64,000 nt of DNA from Maratus speciosus. Its lineage: Eukaryota; Arthropoda; Arachnida; Araneae; Salticidae. The notes under the pieces were generated by a model. The model was not told the DNA's origin and did not search any database. It saw nothing but the letters and a program-made list of their open reading frames with translations. Positions 24,248 through 33,819 of this stretch are shown piece after piece (position 1 is the first letter of the stretch; each line of letters begins with the position of its first letter). The stretch lies in assembly GCA_963932465.1 (NCBI GenBank), contig OZ010795.1:18535197-18599196 (forward strand). The letters are read 5' to 3'. The translations under genes and the position numbers were made by a program.

Positions 24248-25207
24248 TTAAAAATGATCTTCTGAGATGAAGAATGTTTCAGCGAATATCTCAACATACT
24301 TCGTTTGTAAGATTAAAGCAAGATTTTGCTTGTGACTCTGACGAAGAAAATTTATGAAATGATTCCCGTAGATAAATTTATTTTTAACTATGTCCGTTGC
24401 GATTGCTCGTAAGTGTTCCTGTTCCGATTCGTTCCAGACATCTGTAATACCAGAGTACACATTAGAAATGCAATGATAATCACCACTTTCTACAGCTGAA
24501 GCCAATTCTGAAAGTGTCTTAATTTTAGTGAGAGGGGGAATTGATAAAAAAGACAAAAATACGGAATCGTAAGACAAGCAAAGAAACATAACTCCTACAA
24601 CCCACGAATGGACGAGAAGTTTCTCTCCAAGCGACGAAGGTCTTATAATGGCATTTTGTTTCATCAATAATGCAAAAACGTTGAAAAATGTATTGTTCAA
24701 TGTATATTTCCGTTTCCGTATAGTATAACTTACTATTGGCATCGCAATCAAAACCGATATTATAGCAATCCAGACAGACAACGAAAACGTTTGAAAGATT
24801 CCGAAAATGTGCGGTTTGTATTCCGGTTTTCGAGTAATAAATGTATAATCTTGTAACTTGTACGGGTAAGAAAAATCCACTTTCTCGACAATATCTTCAT
24901 TCATATACAATGGAGTAACTCCAACATCAATTTCTGAATCATTTATTTTTTTTACTAATCCTCCCAAAGTACCGTTTGACCAATACATATTTTGTTCATA
25001 CATGATCTCAAAATTAATTGTGTCGAAATAGTCTGTATATTGTTGAAGGTACTTTATAAGTGCGATTAGTAATCGACCGTATGAATTGTATTTCGATGAT
25101 AAAAATTCCAGTGTCTGGTCATCGGTTGCAAACTGTTTGAAAGGGAAGGCGTTATATCCAAGGATTATTTTTTTCTGGGATTCCATATTCACTTCCATAT
25201 AATGCAT
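24248..25207 (-). CDS. Ionotropic receptor copy A, ligand-binding S1 to S2 part (ends at in-frame TAA)
   Basis: This 319-codon reading frame encodes most of an ionotropic receptor, a variant glutamate-receptor-type ion channel of the chemosensory IR family in the plasma membrane. The S1 half of the ligand-binding domain covers about residues 8-125 (starting MESQKKIILGYNAFP). M1 is at about 141-163, the pore region with FNVFALLMKQN at about 174-185, and M3 with the family-typical SYDSVFLSFLS at about 212-222. S2 then runs to residue 319. The frame stops at TAA (24248-24250), but the downstream codons continue in the same frame into the rest of S2 and M4, so this is not a natural C-terminus. 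The paralogue at 29.2 kb has a CAC codon at this position. The upstream end is probably joined by splicing to the exon at 25402-25671; the ATG at 25207 is only the first Met of the open frame, and the Met at residue 8 is conserved in copy C. The ligand cannot be inferred. Confidence 0.85.
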   Translation of the reverse strand: MHYMEVNMESQKKIILGYNAFPFKQFATDDQTLEFLSSKYNSYGRLLIALIKYLQQYTDYFDTINFEIMYEQNMYWSNGTLGGLVKKINDSEIDVGVTPLYMNEDIVEKVDFSYPYKLQDYTFITRKPEYKPHIFGIFQTFSLSVWIAIISVLIAMPIVSYTIRKRKYTLNNTFFNVFALLMKQNAIIRPSSLGEKLLVHSWVVGVMFLCLSYDSVFLSFLSIPPLTKIKTLSELASAVESGDYHCISNVYSGITDVWNESEQEHLRAIATDIVKNKFIYGNHFINFLRQSHKQNLALILQTKYVEIFAETFFISEDHF

Positions 25208-25401
25208 TAATTTTCCAGAAAATATAATTTACAAAATATTTTCAAAAAAGAAACATTTTATTATTTTTTAAAATTAGATAATATGAATAATTGTTAAGAA
25301 CATTCGAATGTAATTTAAATATAAACTAAAATCATTTGTTCTTTTTTATTGCTGGGACGATGACGAATGGAAAAAGAGTGTATCTTCTTGTTTATCATTT
25401 T

Positions 25402-25671
25402 CTAGTTTGAGTACAATATATAATCATCAATAACATTGACTCGGGCATAAAAAGCACTTTTAATAAATTGAAAACAATCCATGTTTCTTGTATTGTTCTC
25501 AAAGTACTGAAACACGAAAACGCTCCTTGGATGTGATTTAATCCTTATAATATGAATATAATCTGATATTCTAATTTGAATACATTTAGAAACGATCAAG
25601 ACGTGGGTTATATTGTGTTTAAAACCATTTTTTATCCTATTGCAAAAATCATTTTGCTTATAAATTATCAA
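25402..25671 (-). CDS. Probable amino-terminal-domain exon of ionotropic receptor copy A
   Basis: This is an open frame of 89 codons just upstream (minus strand) of the ligand-binding exon of copy A. I do not recognise a domain by motif. A homologous frame occurs at the matching place in copy C (about 6000-6260), where the segment IKSHPRSVFVFQYFENN aligns with LKLHPKNRFRIVVLSEL, followed by a shared acidic-Cys-hydrophobic stretch (MDCFQFIKSAF against VDGCHFLKNDF). Preservation of reading frame between two diverged copies argues for coding. IR proteins have a poorly conserved N-terminal domain before S1, which this would be. The splice donor near the 3' end and the acceptor before 25200 cannot be fixed by eye; an AG just before the conserved MESQ start is one option. 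Confidence 0.5.
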   Translation of the reverse strand: MIIYKQNDFCNRIKNGFKHNITHVLIVSKCIQIRISDYIHIIRIKSHPRSVFVFQYFENNTRNMDCFQFIKSAFYARVNVIDDYILYSN

Positions 25672-25959
25672 TTATAATCTTAATCATCCTTCTTTTGTAT
25701 TTAGTTATGGATATGGAACATAACAGGAATAGCAGTAATAGATAAATTAATATGAAAATATTATTAAAATATCACCAAATTGAGTTTTGATGTTAAGTAT
25801 AAAACGTTTTACCACATTCTTTCATTTCAGTTCATTAAATATAAATGAATTTATATAATTGAAAAAAAATGTGTTATCTTTTATAAATTTGTAATTTTAT
25901 TTTTCATAAATTAACCATAAAATGAAAGCATCCAATTTTCTTCATACTCTATATAACTT

Positions 25960-26178
25960 TTATGCACAAGCCAGCAGTGATGTATTTAAAAATATTACAG
26001 TAGGGTTCAGTCCCCGGTATAAATGTATAAACATAATTAGAACTGGAATAAGATTTTGACAGATAGGTTTGATAGAATTCAGTTTTTGCACTAGAAAACG
26101 TTGGCACTGGTTTAAAATGGTACTAATGTTGAACCGAAAAATCTTTGTAATGAAGGTTCGAAAAATATTTCTTGACAA
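25960..26178 (-). CDS. Possible first exon of ionotropic receptor copy A
   Basis: An open frame of 72 codons lies upstream of the probable N-terminal exon, in the expected orientation. It is hydrophobic and basic, with no recognised domain. Nucleotide similarity to the copy C locus continues into its 3' end (about 25920-25975 against 6575-6630), but the copy C sequence is not clearly open in the same frame. It may be a signal-peptide or N-terminal-domain exon, or simply AT-rich open sequence in the 5' flank. RNA evidence would decide. Confidence 0.2.
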   Translation of the reverse strand: MSRNIFRTFITKIFRFNISTILNQCQRFLVQKLNSIKPICQNLIPVLIMFIHLYRGLNPTVIFLNTSLLACA

Positions 26179-26189
26179 TTATAAGTAAT

Positions 26190-27020
26190 AACGTAGTATG
26201 TAGACTAGTTTAATACATTAAAGTACACACCTTTGAATATACTATATCTTGCTGTTATGTATATAACTGCGCATATATCCTCTGATTATCATATTTTCTT
26301 TCGCGTGAATAATCGGTTGAGTTCAACAGTCTATCTCATTAATGAATCATACATGTTTATAGATGAGAATTTGTGAAAATACACGTGTAAGTTAAACAAT
26401 TTCAAACTTTAGCATTGTACTTACCAATTACTCAAAAAAAAATCCCCTCAAATATGAATAACACAGATAACACGCATAGATTTTTAATATTTTTCGGGAA
26501 AGTTAATGTCTTCTTTTCCTGTTCAAAAGCTCTGTACTGTATCCACCTGCACCATGTACAACCACACACTGATAGGCTCGATTGTACAGTAAGATATTTT
26601 TTGTTATTCTTCATCTGAAAAGAATAATTTGATTTATAACTTTTTATTTGAAAGTTCATATGTATTAAAACGTGGCCCAAAACAAATTTTCTGAATCCTA
26701 ATTACAAATTAGAATACCAATTTGTAAAGGTTTTTTGAATTTTCTAGCTATATAGCCTGCATTTCAAAAGCCGTTTAATGGCATTAATATCGATCGTACC
26801 AAAGCGTAACAAGCGCTCGGAAAATTTTAAAAGCTTCGTTTTAATTAAACTTATATCATTTCGCTATTATTTAAACTTATCATTAAGATTTTTAGGGCAA
26901 TTTCAGAAAATAATGTGACGTTTAGTTTACACTTTTTTTAAAATACAGGAAACTTGAATGTGAATTTCGATCTTTTCAAACTATAATCCACGAATTGCGT
27001 GCACTGTTAATTAAACACAG
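26190..27020. repeat. Segment duplicated at 600-1400
   Basis: This block lies between the 5' flank of copy A and the 3' flank of copy B and is colinear with 600-1400 on the same strand. Its right edge (CACTGTTAATTAAAC, about 27002) is where the copy C fragment runs into receptor coding sequence, so it probably marks an old recombination junction. Confidence 0.6.
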
Positions 27021-27296
27021 AACTAAATGAAATCCAATATTTTTCAATGTTTACTTTACCTTCAGCTTGAATATATTTTTCAATCTTTTTCTTTAAAATT
27101 TCGTAAAATATTTTCACAAATATATTTCTTTAAAACATCGCTGTTCTCTGTATCTCCCTATTGCTAAATTTTCTAACATTAAAATAAATGGAATTTTTTG
27201 TTATTTGAGCAGTTTCGTCACAGATTTTTTTTTAATTATATGTGCACTTCAACGTATTCTTTTGAGGATGTCAAGAATTATTAATAAAAAAGAAAA

Positions 27297-28525
27297 GTGC
27301 CCAGCTAAACTGAAGGCATTGAGCTCACAGACTATTCACACTAGTTGTATACTATACTCTTATTTTAAAGAATAATGCCACTCAAAAAAATAAGTGAAGG
27401 GGAATTAGCCCCCGTTTTCCCCTTTATACTTAACCAGTGAACCTCCAAATCTAATCAGGGAAGCTCCTTATCATAATAAACCGGTATACCAAATTTGGAG
27501 CAAATCGAATAATCTTGCAAAAAAAAAACCATTTATCTAAATTAAGGGGGTGGACTATCCCCCCTTTATCCTTAACCAATTAATCGCCAAAACGAATCAG
27601 GGAAGCTCCTTAACATAATAAACCGGTATACCAACTTCGGAGCAAATCGAATCATTCTGCATGAAAAACCCATTTATCTAAATTAAGAGGGGCGGGCTAA
27701 CCTCCCTTTTCCCCCTTTACCCTTAACCAATGAACCCCAAAACTAATCAGGGAAGTTCCTTAACATAATAAACCGGTATACCAAATTCGGAGCAAATCGA
27801 ATCATTCTGCATGAAAAACACATTTATCTGAATTAAGGGGGGGTGGACTAACCCCGTTTTCCCCCCCTTTATCCTTAACCAATGAACCCCCAAAACTAAT
27901 CAGGGAAGTTCCTTAACATAATAAACCGGTATACCAACTTCGGAGCAAATCGAATCATTCTGCATGAAAAACCCATTTATCTGAATTAAGGGGGGTGGAC
28001 TAACCCCGTTTTTCCCCCTTTACCCTTAACCAATGAACCCCCAAAACTAATCAGGGAAGTTCCTTAACATAATAAACCGGTATACCAAATTCAGAGCAAA
28101 TCGAATCATTCTGCATGAAAAACACATTTATCTGAATTAAGGGGTGTGGACTAACCCCGTTTTCCCCCTTTATCTTCAACCAATGAACTCCCAAAACTAA
28201 TCAGGGAAGTTCCTTAACATAATAAACCGGTATACCAAATTCGGAGCCAATCGAATCATTCTGCATGAAAAAACCATTTATCTGAATTAAGGGGGGGGGG
28301 TGGACTAACCCCGTTTCCCCCCCTTTATCCTTAACCAATGAACTCCCAAAACTAATCAGGGAAGCGCCTTATCACAGTGAACCTAGGAAAAAATTTTGAG
28401 GCAAATCGGATGTTTCTATCAAGAGTTATCGCGTTACGTACATACGTACGTACATACACACATACATACATACAGAATGGGCGGGCACATTAGCTCTCAG
28501 GCTTTGATAGCCTGTGAGCTAAAAA
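27297..28525. mobile_element. Hairpin-ended minisatellite element, copy with six units
   Basis: The copy A flank at 23290 lacks this insert, which places the left boundary near 27297 (AAGTGCCCAGCTAAACTGAA, then GAGCTCACAGACTATT). The right boundary near 28525 is a hairpin (TTAGCTCTCAGGCT ... AGCCTGTGAGCTAA) preceded by ACGT/ACAT microsatellite (28435-28475) and GTTTCTATCAAGAGTTATCG. Between them are six tandem units. No coding capacity is seen. Confidence 0.65.
27395..28370. repeat. Six tandem units of about 150 bp
   Basis: The anchor AACCGGTATACCAA occurs at about 27479, 27621, 27771, 27924, 28075 and 28225, spacing 142-153. Each unit has CCTTAACCAATGAACC, AACTAATCAGGGAAG, CATAATAAACCGG, GGAGCAAATCGAATCATTCT and a poly-G/poly-C block whose length varies. 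Units 2-6 are very similar, pointing to recent expansion. Confidence 0.9.
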
Positions 28526-28897
28526 GAGAGAAAAAACACGTTATTCATGAATAACTTGTTTATTTTTGTCACTTTAGACACAAAAATTACCGTTGTGAGC
28601 AAGCATACAGCTAATTAACAGTTCAAGATTTACGTAAAAAAATAGCTGCCTTCGGATAATGAGAAATGCTGTGTGTACTTTGCATTTTCGACTTAAAATA
28701 GGCACCCTACATATATCTTTAGAAAAACAAAAATAAGAAAACTTTTTTTTTTTACAAAAGAAAGCTATTTTCTTTGGTAGTATTATATTTGGTATTTAAT
28801 AAATTTACATAGCAGTAAAACACGTATTATTAGCAGAGAGAGAGAGAGATAAATTCATAATAAGTTTTACATTATTAAAATTCTGTGCCAATCTATT

Positions 28898-31220
28898 TAT
28901 ACGGGATTTTCATCAGATTTCTTTTGATTTATCTTGATAGATTTCATTTTCCTTTGACCTGACCAAATTTCAACATTGAGAACCACAAATGACATAAATT
29001 AGAAAGTTAAAAGGAATATAAATGCGGGGGCAACATCTGTAAGCGTTAGATTTCTATTAGTAGTTTCATGATCCGGCTTTTCTAAATTCAATTCCATTCA
29101 CGTCAGAAATGATCCAACGCTAAAATATTTGAAGTACAAACCTGAAGCCATTATTTTGTGTTCGAATGAATCTATTAGTTCCTTTGCTGCAGAAACCTCT
29201 TCGGACCATCATTGAGGACATACTTTCGTGAAAATGGTCTTCTGAGATGAAGGATTTTCAGCAAGAATGTCATGAAAACATGTCTATAAGATAACAGCCA
29301 GATTTTATTTATGACTCTGACGAATAAAATCTGTGAAAGGATTCCCGTAACTTAATTTATTCTTTAAAATAGCTGTTGTGATTAATTTTAAATGCTCCTG
29401 TTTTGAGTTCTTTTAGTAACTTATAACGCCCGTGTGCACATAAGAAATGCAATGACAATCTTCATTTTCTACAACTAAATCCAAGTCTGAAAAATGCTTA
29501 ATTTTAGTGGGAGGGAAAATTGAGAGAAAAGATAAAAACACGGAATCGTAAGACAAGCGAATGATCATGGCTCCTACAACCCACGATAGTCCAGGCAATA
29601 GGGAATTTTACCTAGCAAAATTAATGGTAGTTCTGGAAATCAGCTTCCTTTATGTTTTTTGGGTCGCTGAGTCCGAATTTGTAACTTCCCACCAAAATTT
29701 CCACCGGCAACTCCCCCAAATTTTGGTAAAAAGCCCCCCAAAAAAGGTTTTTATTAAAAAAAATCATTATTGTTTTAACAATATTGTTTTAGGGTAAAAG
29801 TATCTAGAAATTCAAAAAGTAGACAAAATTTACAACAAATTAGATATATGACATTATGACTTAGGATAAAGGGGAAGGGAGATCTACCTCGGAACATGCG
29901 CGCGGTGCTGCGTGGACTAAGTTGCGCAATTCCACTTAACCACTCACACGTTTACATTCGCCCTCCCATCTCCCCTCCGAACTTTCCTTATAAGGTTTAC
30001 TTTAAGTATTTTGGGTCGCTGAATCCGAATTTTTAACTTACCTCCAAAATCCCCCCCCCCCGAAAACCCCCTAATTTAGTTGTTATTAACTTAAATTTCT
30101 TATTGTTTTGGGGAAAAAGCATTATGAAGCTCAGAAACTATACAAAATTTGCAACAAATAGGATATATGACATTATGACGTAGGACAAACGGAGAGAGGG
30201 GGCTGCCTCGGAAAATTCCCCGCGCTCTTTTCTCAAAAACCAATTTTTTTCAAAAAATCAATTTTTGGGGGGGTTGCCGGCTGAAATTTTGGTGAGAAGT
30301 TAAAAATTCGGATTCAGTGACCAAAAAACATAAAGTGAGTTGAAATCCAGAACTTATATTAATTTTGCCAGGTAAAATCCCCTATTACTTGGACTTCATA
30401 ACTTAGTGCACGTAGCGCCGCAGTGTGTGTTCCGAGGCAGCCCTCTCCCTCCCCGTTCATCCTACGTCATAATGTCATATTTCCTATTTGTTGCAAATTT
30501 GGTCTAGTTTCTGAATTTCGTAATGCTTTTCCCTTAAAACAATAAGAAATTTAAGTTAAAACAACAATTTGGGGGAAAGTTAAAAATTCGGATTCAGCGA
30601 CCCAAAAAACTTAAAGTAACGGAGAAGAGAAAGTTCGGAAGGGAGATGGGAGGGCGAATGTAAACGTGTGAGTGGTTAAGTGGAATTGCACAACTTAGTT
30701 GACGCAGCACCGCGCGCATGTTCGGAGGAAGATCCCCCTTTCCCCTTCATCCTAAGTCATAATGTCATATATCTAATTTATTGCAAATTTTGTCTACTTT
30801 CTGAATTTCTAGATACTTTTTCTCTAAAACAATAAAAATATTTTTAATATTTTGATTTTTTTAAATAAAAACCTTTTTGGGTGCTTTTTACCAAAATTTG
30901 GCGGGGTTGCCGGGGGAAATTTTGGTGGGTTAAAAATTGTCTCATCTATATATTTATCCGTGTATACCGTGTGTACTGGAATAACTCCAATATCAATTTT
31001 TGAGTTATTTATTATTTTTTAATAATCCTTCCAAAGTACCATTATCCCTATACAAATATCTTTCATAAGTTATCACAAAATGAATTCTGAAAAATATATT
31101 GTAGATTGTTGAAGGTACTGTATAAGTGGAAGAAGTAAACGACCGTATGGGTTTGTTTTCGATAAGAAATATTTTATTCTCTCCTCATGGGATGCATTTG
31201 TAAGAGGTTTACAAGAAACG
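28898..31220 (-). pseudogene. Ionotropic receptor copy B, disrupted by a foldback element
   Basis: This is a second receptor copy on the minus strand. The 5' part (30940-31220) encodes residues like copy A S1: KPLTNASHEERIKYFLSK, then NPYGRLLLPLIQYLQQS, then after frame breaks NNSKIDIGVIPVHTVYTD. The 3' part (28898-29586) has the M3 region SWVVGAMIIRLSYDSVFLSF, S2 with SEDHFHESMSSMMVRRG, and, after a frameshift near 29130, LTLTDVAPAFIFLLT of M4 and a tail ending DENPV. About 90 codons that in copy A hold late S1, M1 and the pore are missing and are replaced by a 1.35-kb foldback element. With several frameshifts and stops it cannot encode a channel. Its 5' N-terminal-domain exon is not found; a Tc1-like relic follows directly. 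Confidence 0.85.
29587..30939. mobile_element. Foldback element of about 1.35 kb inside receptor copy B
   Basis: The left arm (about 29650-30200) and the right arm (about 30420-30930) are inverted copies at high similarity: GTATCTAGAAATTCAAAAAG against CTTTCTGAATTTCTAGATAC, and TTACATTCGCCCTCCCATCT against AGATGGGAGGGCGAATGTAA. A further inverted pair joins 29591-29750 to 30250-30400 (GGGAATTTTACCTAGCAAAA against GGCAGGTAAAATCCCC-like). The phrase GGGTCGCTGAATCCGAATTT recurs at arm subdivisions, suggesting a nested or self-inserted foldback. No ORF of interest is present. It replaces about 270 bp of receptor coding sequence. Confidence 0.75.
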
Positions 31221-31289
31221 CTGTTTTTCAAGAGTATACTGATAATACACGGATGGTTGAAAAAACTAGCAATCGGGCAAACAGCTAAG

Positions 31290-32135
31290 AAAAATTAGCC
31301 ATGAACGAGTGTGGTAGGAGGAGGCTCAGAAGTAGCCAGCGAAGGCAAACATTAGATGAAATTACCACCCAGCTGATTCTGGGCTCCACTCGTACAATCA
31401 GTAAACGGACCGTTCAACACTCGTTTTCCCCGTATGGGCTTTGGGAATCGTAGACGTACGAGCGTACCATTGCTCAATGCACACCATCGGCACACCTTAC
31501 CTGAACAAGGGCCATAGAGAGTGGACTTTAGAGGTCTGAAAATGAGTAGAGTAGTATGGTGTGATGACTCTTGATTCCGACTATTTCACACCAATGGATG
31601 ACTGGGAATATGATTCCGGGCTCATGAATACATGGATCCTACATGAAACTGCACAAGGTGAAGGCGCCTCATTGATGGTCTGGGGTGCTTTCTCTTTGCA
31701 GATTTTAAGATCTTTGGTACTTGAAAAAAAACCTCCAATGTAATTCAGTATGTAGTGTTGCTAGGCGATCACCTCCATCTATTTATGTCTTCCTGCCGTC
31801 TATATGGAAATGGAGTATTCTAGCAAGAAAAGGGCTCCTCTCACAGATCTCGGTCGGATACTTCTTGGTTGGATGAACATTCCTCTGACTTCTCTGTCAT
31901 GAACTGGGCACCTAGAAGCCAGGACTTTAATTCAATTGAAAACCTTTGGGATGCTTTGGAGAAACGTGTGAAAGCACGTTTCATAACACCAGCGAACCTT
32001 ACTGAATTATGGATAGCTCTATCAGATGTATGGAAAGCCGTGCCTATTGAACACTTCCGCAAACTTGTTGAATCTATACCTCGTCTTATGGTAGCCGCTA
32101 TCAAGGCAAGAGAAGGCCCAAGTCGTTACTAACTT
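31290..32135 (+). pseudogene. Tc1-like transposase pseudogene (plus strand)
   Basis: Successive fragments match a Tc1-family DDE transposase: an HTH part with STRTISKRTVQHSF, linker MGFGNRRRTSVPLLNAHHRH, the first catalytic region VVWCDDS, AHEYMDPT, the VWG-like core, then HGNGVF where the second Asp region should be, and the intact C-terminal part WLDEHSSDFSVMNWAPRSQD followed by FNSIENLWDALEKRVK, which carries the final acidic residue. The last 87 codons (31869-32132) are still open and end in GPSRY. Frameshifts and stops break the rest. Clear terminal repeats are not seen. It lies directly upstream of receptor copy B. Confidence 0.85.
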
Positions 32136-32404
32136 TTCTGCTACCTGTTAACTACTATACTTAATCCAGTGGCATTTCATTCTATAATAACATATATAAG
32201 CAACACGAATCTGGTCAGCGCTAAAACCCATTAAGAATCATAACCTACAATGTTAATTGTTTTTTAACATCATCCCAATGGTGATAAACGGCATTCGCTC
32301 TCGTCAAGAGATCAACCTAACGAAGAAATCCCAGTTTATAATTAAGTTCATAGTTAATCGTGAAATTTGAGTTTCGAGTTCTTTATGTTTTTACCGTAAA
32401 AATA

Positions 32405-33816
32405 TGCACTGCTGGCCATGCAACTTGCAACACCATGAAAGATTGAAAATACAAAAAAGATATTTATTGTACGTAAACAGTATGGCATGAAAACAAAATG
32501 ATTAAATTTGTGGGTTTAAAAGTTTGGGGGTTTAAAAGGGTGCGAAATTGGTAGAAACAGCTGATCACTCTGGCAGCTAAAACGGCCCTTATCCGGTTAG
32601 GCATGGAGTAGAACTGGGCTTAATGGACAGAAACGGGCTACTCATTCCATGCTGCTTCAAGTCTATGCCACACTTCATCAACCGTATTAGCTGGAGAAGG
32701 GTGGCGGGCTAGTCTCTAGCAATTCATGACCAGATGTTTCCAATGGGTGACAGATCTGGAGACCGTGCAGGCCAGGGCAGCGATCGAATACCCTGTGTAT
32801 TGAGGAAGGTCAGAACACGACGTGCAACATGTGGTCTTGCATTATCTTGCTGGAATATGGCGTTTGGCAGGGCTCAAAGACAAGGTACAATCACTGGACG
32901 TAAGATGTCAAAAATGTACCGATCTGCGTTCAAATTACCGTCGATTCGAACTAGAGATGTGAATGTCGTGTAACCAAATGGCTGCCCAAACCATCACACC
33001 AGGTGCAGGGCCCCTATGCCGATATCGAATGCAAGCAGGCGACAGGCGTTTCCGTCGGAGCCTCCAGACAAGTATACAGCCATCAGAATGCAGAACGTAC
33101 AACTGGAACTCGTCTGAAAAGACGACTTTGTGCCAGTCATGCATCCAGGTTTGACGTTTAGCGCACCAGAGTCACCGACTCTCTCTATGCTGCATTGTCA
33201 TGGAAAGCCGCAGTACTGGTCGCCGTTCTGGCAGTCCACACTGCTGCAAACGTCGTCGCACTGTACGAGCGGATACTGGGCGCGCTTGAAACATGCCCAT
33301 TTCCTGACTAATGGTTCGTGATGTGGTTGTATGGTTTTGTAGGGCCGACCTCACAATATGTCTGTCCTCTCCGGCGTTAGTCATGGGAGGGCATCGAGAT
33401 GCTGCAAGCCGTTCAGTATGACCCTCAGCAATCCATTGATTCCATATTTGCATGACAGTGGTTGGATTTCGACGAATGCAATGGGCGATAGCACGGAAAG
33501 ATAATCCACACTCCCGATAGGCAACGATACTTCCTCTATGGAAATAGCGACACTTGGTGGTAAACCTTTTTTCTTATTATTCGATACATAACACGATATT
33601 CTGAGCAAAGACTGACCATACAATGCGCGCTCCGAATGAGAAATCCACTACCCAACTGTTTTTTTATTTAGTGCTTCAGATTTTGTTTCTCCCGCCTGCC
33701 TCGTTTAAATGCGCTGAAATACTAATTGCACATTCCAACCTCTTATTCCTTTCATGTGATTTTGATGTTCGTAAGATCATTCCTTCCTGGTGTTGCAATT
33801 TTAATGACCATCAGTA
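32405..33816 (-). mobile_element. Tc1-like transposon, second family, degenerate
   Basis: The left end (TGCACTGCTGGCCATGCAAC, then TTGCAACACC, from 32405) is matched by the inverted right end (GGTGTTGCAATTTTAATGAC then CATCAGTA, about 33789-33818), and both are next to TA. The size of about 1.4 kb is normal for Tc1-like elements. It encodes the broken transposase described separately. Confidence 0.75.
32700..33600 (-). pseudogene. Tc1-like transposase pseudogene (minus strand)
   Basis: On the minus strand, reading from 33600 down: an HTH region (CGLSFRAIAHCIRRNPTTVM, then IWNQWIAEGH), a second HTH/linker (SARTVRRRLQQCGLPERRP), the first catalytic Asp in WHKVVFSDEFQLYVLHSDG, the core PGVMVWAAI, the second Asp in AIFQQDNARPHVARRVLTF, and WPARSPDLSPIG leading to the expected final acidic residue. 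All landmarks are present in order, but at least two frameshifts separate them, so no transposase can be made. Confidence 0.85.
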
Positions 33817-33819
33817 TAT

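Noticed and set aside
27395..28370. Regular direct repeats that might suggest a CRISPR-like array
   Set aside because: Units are contiguous 150-bp tandem copies without unique spacers, in a eukaryotic context; it is a minisatellite.
32734..33321. Plus-strand open frames of 63-79 codons
   Set aside because: Antisense shadows of the minus-strand Tc1-like transposase relic.
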